NCBI GenBank assembly: GCA_900312665.1 | Contig: ONZQ02000002.1 | Span: forward strand, 1,792,200-1,856,199 | Source of the DNA: Cephalotrichum gorgonifer | Taxonomy: Eukaryota; Ascomycota; Sordariomycetes; Microascales; Microascaceae | DNA length: 64,000 nucleotides | Reading direction: 5' to 3' | Part shown: positions 57,701-64,000 of the stretch, piece by piece | Position numbering within the stretch: position 1 is the stretch's first letter | Layout of the letters: each line of letters starts with the position of its first letter | Notes under the pieces: model-generated | Database searches by the model: none | Told to the model about the DNA's origin: nothing | The model's input: only the letters and a program-made list of their open reading frames with translations | Made by a program: the position numbers and the translations under genes

Positions 57701-60700
57701 GCTATGTGGTTACAGGAGCCGGACATTCATTCACCATTTTCTCCCCAGCGAAACCAGAAAGTGATCGAGCATTACTCGCATGACAACGCCAACGGGCTAA
57801 TAACTCGTATGCGAGTACAAGTACTACTTTGCGGGGGACAATGCCACGGGTGCCAAGCATTTCTGTTACGCCTTTTTAACATTAAAAAGTGAGGGCAACC
57901 GCGTGGCAATGTTACCGCTCGGAGTGGATCGAAGTAGTATTTTCCCCGCTGGGGGTCGAGACCTCGAGCAAGCAAGTAATTTTGATCGTGAACTCCCTCG
58001 GTGTATTACCTGTAATACTTGCTTACACTCCGTCATTTATCGGCCGCCCCTAGATGCGAAGGCGAGGCAGGACATATTCCTGTGGGAGAAGAAGACACAG
58101 CCCATGTCCGGGCCGGGTGGTCGAGGAGGACCACAAGCGCAACATCAAAGAAAGGAACCGCCCAAACAAATTGAGTCGCTACCAACCAACTGACACCGCC
58201 AAGCTCAGTATTATTAGCGGGTCCAGCAATGCGTCTCAGGGGCAGATTCCATTTCTCACATGCCCAACTGAGGTGAGTGGGGCCGTGGGACGGCAAAGTT
58301 ACGCTTTCTCATTGGTTAACGGGCCCGGGCTTACGGCCCCACACCACCGCCAGGATCCCACACAAGAGGCCTTGTCCATGTCTGCCATATCTCGAGTCTC
58401 GGACGGGGCAATCGAGTCGTGCGCGCATGATCCGACTCATATGGCTTAGTCTAACCGTTTAGCTGACATCCGCAGCAGTGGCTAGTTTTTATCTCAGTAA
58501 TGAAGAGATCCACCTTCCTTATAGGAAACCGCACTCGTACAAACAGCGGTCGGCGAATCTTGACTCCAGATCTATAGTTTGTTTATTATCCGCATTCCTT
58601 GTCCATGGGTCCCTTTAGTAACACTATCAATTGATGTACTCTAGGCATTCCGTGGTTGACCCGGCTGTCAGCGTACTTGTGTGGACAAGGACCATGGACG
58701 GGATGGTTCCGCATATTGGATGTAAGATTGAAAAAAAAAAAATCAAGTATCTAATGCAGACATCGATATTGTACAAATATCGGCACGACGCCATCTGGTC
58801 CCCGACACCGACACGGGCCGCAGCCCCCGCCTCCCTGCGTGCGTGCGCAATTGGGCTTTACCCAACAATGGCTCGACCAAATTCAGCCCAGACTCCGAAT
58901 CCGCGGCAGCTACACACAGCGGGGGGTGCGAACGCCATATTGTCTGTGGGCTACATCCCTTGCTTGGGCGTGCCACCCATTGAAAGCCCAAGGGTGGTTC
59001 GCGGAATCCAATACCAAGTGAGCTAAGAAATCCACGGACGAGATGACGGGGACCACAACCCTGGGCCTTTGGGCTTGGACCCTGGGATTTTGGGGGCGAG
59101 ATACCTTTTCCGGTTTGGTATAACCGCCCGCAGTGAGCGCAGGCTGCCCACACAGACCTCCATGTGCCCCACCCTCCTCTTCTTTCGCCTTCCCTTTTCA
59201 TTGTTATACCTTCTGCTCGGTCCATCCCCCCTACCTTATCCTGCCCACCTCCACAGGGGAACGTTCTAATATGACATGGATGGAATGCAGTCGTCATCTG
59301 ATGTACTTGTAAGTCCTTGAGATAGAAAAGAAGATAAGAGTAAACTTGAGGCTTATCACCCTAGACCTTTCCGAAACGAAACCCGCCTTCCCGGGTTGGA
59401 GTCATCGCGGGATGCTTGCTTCCTCGTACAGGGGAAAGAATCAAGTCGGGTCCAAACGAGACACCAAAGCGGGAAGAACATGGGGGAAACGTGGTTGACT
59501 CACCGCCGCGTGCGAGGTGAACCCTGTCAATAGAATCGGCACCGCGACCGATCCATCCCGATCCCCCCATTGACCACCATTGAGGATATTGGGGGGCCGT
59601 TGCAGGTGACCGCCTAAGCTCGGGCCCGGATATCTGGTGGCTGCGAGCTAAAAGCACGAGCCGCCCACCCTTCCAAGAAGCATTGGACGAAATATTGAAG
59701 AATCAAGGGCGAGAATGTGACAACTCTATGTCTTGAAAGCGTGCACGAGACATGGTTGCGTTGCATCGGCTGGAATGGGGACGAAGCGCCGGGATGTCAC
59801 TCTGGTCCCAGCCACCCTTCACATCCAAGTGTTGATATTTACATGCATTCCAGCACTAGTCCATTCTAGAGCGGGGAACCACATGGAAGAGGATAACGCC
59901 CCCCATCGCCACTCCCAAAAAAATTACGGAGGAGGGATGTGAAGATGCACAGGCAGTTCGCAAGATGCTCATTAGCTCAAGCAGAACACTTGCTCCTACG
60001 TACCAATCAAAAAAATAGGGACCTATTTTGAGGTGGTGTACGAAATGACTCCTTGACTTGCGGCGTCCTCACCTCGCTCCTGGCCCTCAAAACTTAACCC
60101 GTATCGCATGCAGAAGAAACAAGGTATTATTACTTTAGGAAGTCGACCTGACACATAACAGGCCGCGCAGGTCAGAGAAGAGGGGGGGGGAGGGGACGGA
60201 CTCCCGTCGTGCATATCCAAATCGACACTGAAACTGTCCATCTTTTGCCTAATACGGCTCTCTTGACGAATTCTTTTTTTGCTCTCCGGCCCCCAGTTTT
60301 GTTTCCAAGTACCTGTATCGCCCGCCCCAGTTCAGTGTGGCTCGGTTCCAGAGTTATGGAAATCCAGGTCTGGTGGGCATGCGAGCGGGAGAGGATTTTC
60401 CCGGCAGGGCCGGGACTCTTCTGTGGGTAAGGTGGGTGGTAGAGGATGAGCATGCGCACTTACAACATAGAGACTTACTACTTGTTCATCTCATGCCGTG
60501 CCCTCCCCTCCTTGTGCTCCTCGCCTACGGTTGGCGGGAAAATACGTTTCGAAATGGACTTGGCGGTTGGGGGTAGCAATGGCGGAGGAGAGAAAGAGGA
60601 GCATGGGTTGCTCGGACTATTTTTACCTCATCTTTTATCTTCGAGGAAGTCGAGATATTTCCGAGTTGGGGCCCACGGCGACGATTGGCCACTGGTTAAC

Positions 60701-63247
60701 TATTCGGGGTCCTCCTTCCCGTCGCGGGACTTGTCACTCAACCAATCCAACTCAACCCAATCCCTGTTTGACCCCGCATCATGTCGTCGGATCACGTTCT
60801 GGTTCGTGACTTCATGTTGTGTGGTCTGAGGTTCTCCACTCGAACGTCCCGCCCGCAGGCATGTCAAAGCGCATGCCGGTTGAGCTTTTTGCCCTCGGTC
60901 TTCAGGGCAATGTGGGCTCTGGTCAACATGCACCTACGAAGTACCGGTTTTATGACATCGGTGCCGGACTCAGTCCCAGCCTTTACTCTAATACTGCGTC
61001 GAGAGAAATTCCATCTTAAAGTTCAGGGCCCCTGTGTCCCAGCCCGGGAGAGGCTGGGGGGAGACCGGGGGACGCCGGGAGATCCCTGGCGGGGAGGGTA
61101 ATCGTGATATCTTCCCAACACCCGAAGCGCCACATGTCATCTGTCACGACAGACATGTCAAGCTCAAGGGCAGGGGTCCCTTGAGTAACTCGAACCCCCC
61201 TGAAGGATTGAAGATTTGCCAAGTCTTGACCGTGCAAGTTATCTCTCCCCTTTCCGCATGGATATACACGCTTTGGCACCGCTCCCAGCGGAGGCCATAG
61301 GCGACATATTTGTTCCTCCCCGACCAGTGTGCAAGCCGTTCGTTCACGAACCCGCCAGCCACTGCAATTTCACCCTTCTCGCCGGTCTTTGGGTAGGCCT
61401 CTCTTCTCATCCCTTCGGCTCTTTCCCTTCTATGCGAAAAGCGGCGACGATGTTGGATGACGGGAATGTCTAAGACTATTAATACTCAGAGAACCCTTCT
61501 CGAAATAGCACTCCCAACTCCAGTGGGGAAGTAGGGGAGGGGATAAAATGGATATCCGAAGAGCTTAAGCATTTAGTGAAGTAGAATAGGGGCTCCTAAT
61601 GTTTTTTTTTGGGGGGGGTTCATGATCGTCCCGTCTAGTCATGGTTTTTGATGATTCCTTACCAATCGTAACATTTTGTGTTTGCTCCGAGTACTCGACA
61701 AGGCGCCGATTTCTCATGCTACGGGATCCCTCCTGTCCTATCCTACCTTGTAGCCACTTCACAGAGGAATATAATGGAGCGGATCGACTGGATGAGAGTG
61801 GACGGTAGAATGGGAGAGGGGGTATCGAAGGAGGCCGAGTGAAAAAAAAAAAAAAAAAAAGAGTCGCCGCTGGGAAATAGAAGAAACTTCGAGTTCCCGC
61901 AAGTCCTGGCGAACTCTCGGTCCCCTGCTGCTCTATCACCCAATACAGATGCTCTACCATGGCCTTATGAATCGTCCAGTGATGCTTCTGCTCATATTTT
62001 CCATCGTATTTGGCCGAAGTCTCAAGGCTGACAACCGGACTGCCCGCAATACGACCGCCACCATGGGAAAGGGGTGCACGACGACTAGATTTCCCACGGG
62101 CCAGGACCAGAGCGCTTCTAGGCCAGCGTCCGGTAGGGCTCCCACCTCAGTCCGATCGAACCGCCAGAGCCTTGCGAGCCTAGGACCACTCAATGAAACA
62201 GCGAACCGAGAGGGGAGCGTAACCCTCGAGGACCCTGGCGTAGTCCCCCCGGGCGACCACCACCCTCGGAAGGCGCCCCCATACCTAGTCCCTGCCTCGG
62301 ATAACCATCCCACGGCTTCGATGGCCGTGGAAGCACCCCTTGCCCTCACCCTCACGGCCAAGCAAACAGCGCTCACGTCTCTGTACTCACTGCGAATTCC
62401 CCTCTCTAGAAAACCCTCGTCTCGTCCACAAAAGGCCCAGGTTAATGCCGTAAACCTGTGGGCCAACGAGGTAGCGATGTTTCCTCCCCTCAAGGCTTAG
62501 GCGGGACTCGCGAGTTAAACAGAGGAGAAAGGGGGGGTGGACTGGAGTCCTGAGGTGGCGCCTCCAGTGAGGATAGTCGCGATCCCAGAGCTGTGGAATT
62601 GTGCGGTGGAAGATGTCCACCGGGGTCCAGTGACGCAGAGGAGCGCGGGAAAGGAGAGGGGGGCCGGAGATGCCGTCCTTGAGGGAAACACAGGGTTCCC
62701 AGTAGCGAGCTAGGCCGACACTGAGGCGTAGAAGCTTGGGATACACTTCGGCCATGCTTGGGCCAACACTCAGTAGGTATGTTGTGCGAGCCAGATATGG
62801 CCCGGAGGCACGAGCGACGAGAGTGAGAAAGTGAAAAGAAAAGGCCCTCGTGAGGAAGAAAAATTCAAAAGAAAGCCATGAAATTTCTAAAAAAGATTTC
62901 TCTTGACTATAGAATGACTTCGAGCCCCCCCTCAAATCAACTCCCTTACATGAGTAGAGGCCAACAATGCAAGTCAATAGAAGCGCGAAGGGAATCAAAA
63001 GAAAACCCAGATTAAACGACTTGGAAGACGACAAACAAAAAAGCACAAACAGAAAAAAAGAAACCAGATCATTTTCACACCCAAAACGCCGTTAGCCTAT
63101 AGTTTCCGACCATGATACCCGGATCCTCCTGCTTCTAAAACAAACCTGCCGCGTTTCCCACGTAACAGAGGAGATCAGTCATTGGCTAGACTCCTCCACG
63201 TACAACGATGTCTCCCGTGCTAAACGAAACGTTGGAATTCGGCAAGT
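54798..63247. other. Gene-poor stretch of 8.4 kb between GPCR and fibrillarin
   Basis: No supported gene. ORFs of 100-219 residues overlap on both strands (for example 61949-62500 plus, 61954-62493 minus, 62387-63046 minus) and none resembles a known family. Seven further TACTTGTA-type words occur (54971, 54977, 55362, 56275, 56521, 57816, 59304), all in the left half. Homopolymers are frequent, including A13 near 55587, A11 near 58732 and A19 near 61842. I see no terminal repeats or transposase. Non-coding RNA genes cannot be excluded. Confidence 0.45.
54971..54984. promoter_or_regulatory. 14-bp perfect palindrome TACTTGTACAAGTA
   Basis: Two overlapping copies of the dispersed word form a perfect palindrome about 175 bp upstream of the GPCR start, within its expected promoter. 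A symmetric site of this length suits a dimeric transcription factor. Binding is not shown. Confidence 0.5.
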
Positions 63248-64000
63248 CTAAGAGCGGATATACTCAAACACGACCATGGCATGGCCACGCTCATAGGCCT
63301 CTGTTGATACTGTTAGCAATCACCGTACTATCATAGGGTGAAAAGTCGGTGGGGTTTCGAGGGGTAACGGTTTCTTACCAAGGCTGATCTGCTCCTTGGG
63401 CTTGAACTTCAGGTTCCTCATCTCCTCCACAACCTGGGCATACACTTGCGCGGGCGGCGCCGTCGAGTCGATACAGTTGGCCTTGATTGATAGCAGTACC
63501 TTGCCGCCGACCTTGAGGAAGCATCCGGCGTTCTCAGCAATAATACGGGCGGGGTCGGGCTGCGCGACGTCGCAGAAGATGACGTCGACCATGCCATCGA
63601 CGAACAGGCGGTAAGAAGCGGGCTTCCTGGCATCCTCGACAATGGGGTTGACGTTGTGGCGCTTCTGGCACATGGTGATGAGATCACGTCCGCTCCTGCG
63701 GGAGAACTCCACGGCGTAGACGCGGCCGGTGGGACCGACGATATCGGACACATGGGACACGGTGGTACCCGAGGCGGCACCGAGGTAGAGGACCTTGCTG
63801 CCGGGCTGGATGTAGAGGGTGTCGATACCGGCGAGGATGGAGGCGGCGATCTTGGACCGGAAGGGGTTCCACAGACGGTACTCAAGCTTGTTCGTCGTGG
63901 TGGAGCCGTCCTCGTTCGTCGTCGTCTCGCTGACCTCGACCTTCTTCTCGCCGTAAACGCTGACGCCGGGGGCGAAGCTCCTCGTCGCTAGGTCATCCTG
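63248..64000 (-). CDS. NOP1: Fibrillarin (Nop1), 3' part
   Basis: Box C/D snoRNP 2'-O-methyltransferase that modifies rRNA in the nucleolus; also methylates a histone H2A glutamine in yeast and human. The penultimate exon runs from the right edge to 63379 and the last exon is 63300-63248 (donor GTAAGA, acceptor CAACAG), adding AYERGHAMVVFEYIRS to complete the usual C-terminus. About 224 residues are visible. Blocks: RSFAPGVSVYGEKKVEV, EYRLWNPFRSKIAASILAG, the SAM-binding VLYLGAASGTTVSHVSDIVG, GRVYAVEFSRRSGRDL, VDVIFCDVAQPDPARI and GGKVLLSIKANCID. The catalytic Lys of the KDKE-type set is in LLSIKAN. The N-terminal Gly/Arg-rich domain lies outside the window. Near-certain identity. Confidence 0.97.

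Larger units (their letters stand above)
1935..59311. repeat. Dispersed 8-bp word TACTTGTA/TACAAGTA, about 25 copies
   Basis: First-base positions found by eye: 1935, 2179, 2388, 5635, 9731, 15734, 15775, 17426, 18600, 29826, 45437, 45443, 45725, 46639, 46648, 46671, 47598, 51913, 54971, 54977, 55362, 56275, 56521, 57816, 59304. All are outside predicted coding exons. Random sequence of this length would give about two. Many sit in longer contexts of the type GTACTTGTAC or next to CGAGTAC/GTACTCG. No function is known to me. The span given covers first to last copy, not a continuous element. Confidence 0.85.

Noticed and set aside
61949..62500. 183-residue plus ORF overlapping a 179-residue minus ORF
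   Set aside because: No recognisable domain on either strand and mutual overlap; kept only as a note on the gene-poor region.

Overview
The window looks like nuclear DNA of a filamentous ascomycete (Pezizomycotina). The genes carry short GT-AG introns (about 40-115 nt), often with CTAAC-type branch points before the acceptor. Coding exons are GC-rich. The protein set (Kap104, AzgA-like purine permease, DUF6590 protein, P450 with an HTT I-helix, CVNH secreted protein, cAMP-receptor-like GPCR) is typical of that group. Order and species cannot be fixed from the sequence. Gene density is low: 17 supported protein genes in 64 kb, with four long gene-poor stretches (14.5-19.7, 22.9-26.7, 43.9-49.2 and 54.8-63.2 kb). 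Two assembly gaps are present (4553-4826 and 18947-18966). I saw no tRNA, rRNA, CRISPR array or intact transposon.

Layout. 0-5 kb: KAP104/transportin (minus, runs off the left edge) and a PAC4-type proteasome assembly chaperone broken by a gap. 6-14.5 kb: N2227/carnosine N-methyltransferase-like gene (plus), then three minus-strand oxidoreductases: an SDR, a Frm2/Hbn1-type nitroreductase and an NADPH/FAD reductase lacking a flavodoxin domain. 19.7-23 kb: five-exon cytochrome P450 and a small secreted CVNH protein. 26.7-32.6 kb: a proline-rich coiled-coil protein and, divergent from it, a ten-exon DUF6590 gene. 33.8-40.8 kb: PSD1, a HERPUD-like ubiquitin-domain membrane protein and a UCH37-type deubiquitinase with a 14-nt microexon. 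41.5-44 kb: nine-exon AzgA-like permease with an apparent GC-AG intron. 49-55 kb: a degenerate methyltransferase-like protein and a cAMP-receptor-like/Git3-type GPCR. Right edge: the 3' part of fibrillarin (NOP1).

Most genes are independent housekeeping or physiological functions and do not form one pathway. Loose themes are proteostasis (PAC4, HERPUD-like, UCH37) and redox enzymes (8-21.6 kb). The signal no gene explains is an 8-bp word, TACTTGTA/TACAAGTA. By eye it occurs about 25 times in the window, always in non-coding DNA, where chance predicts about two. It includes overlapping, clustered and perfectly palindromic copies.

All gene models were assembled by hand from reading frame, splice-site phase and family resemblance. 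Exon coordinates are predictions without transcript support.
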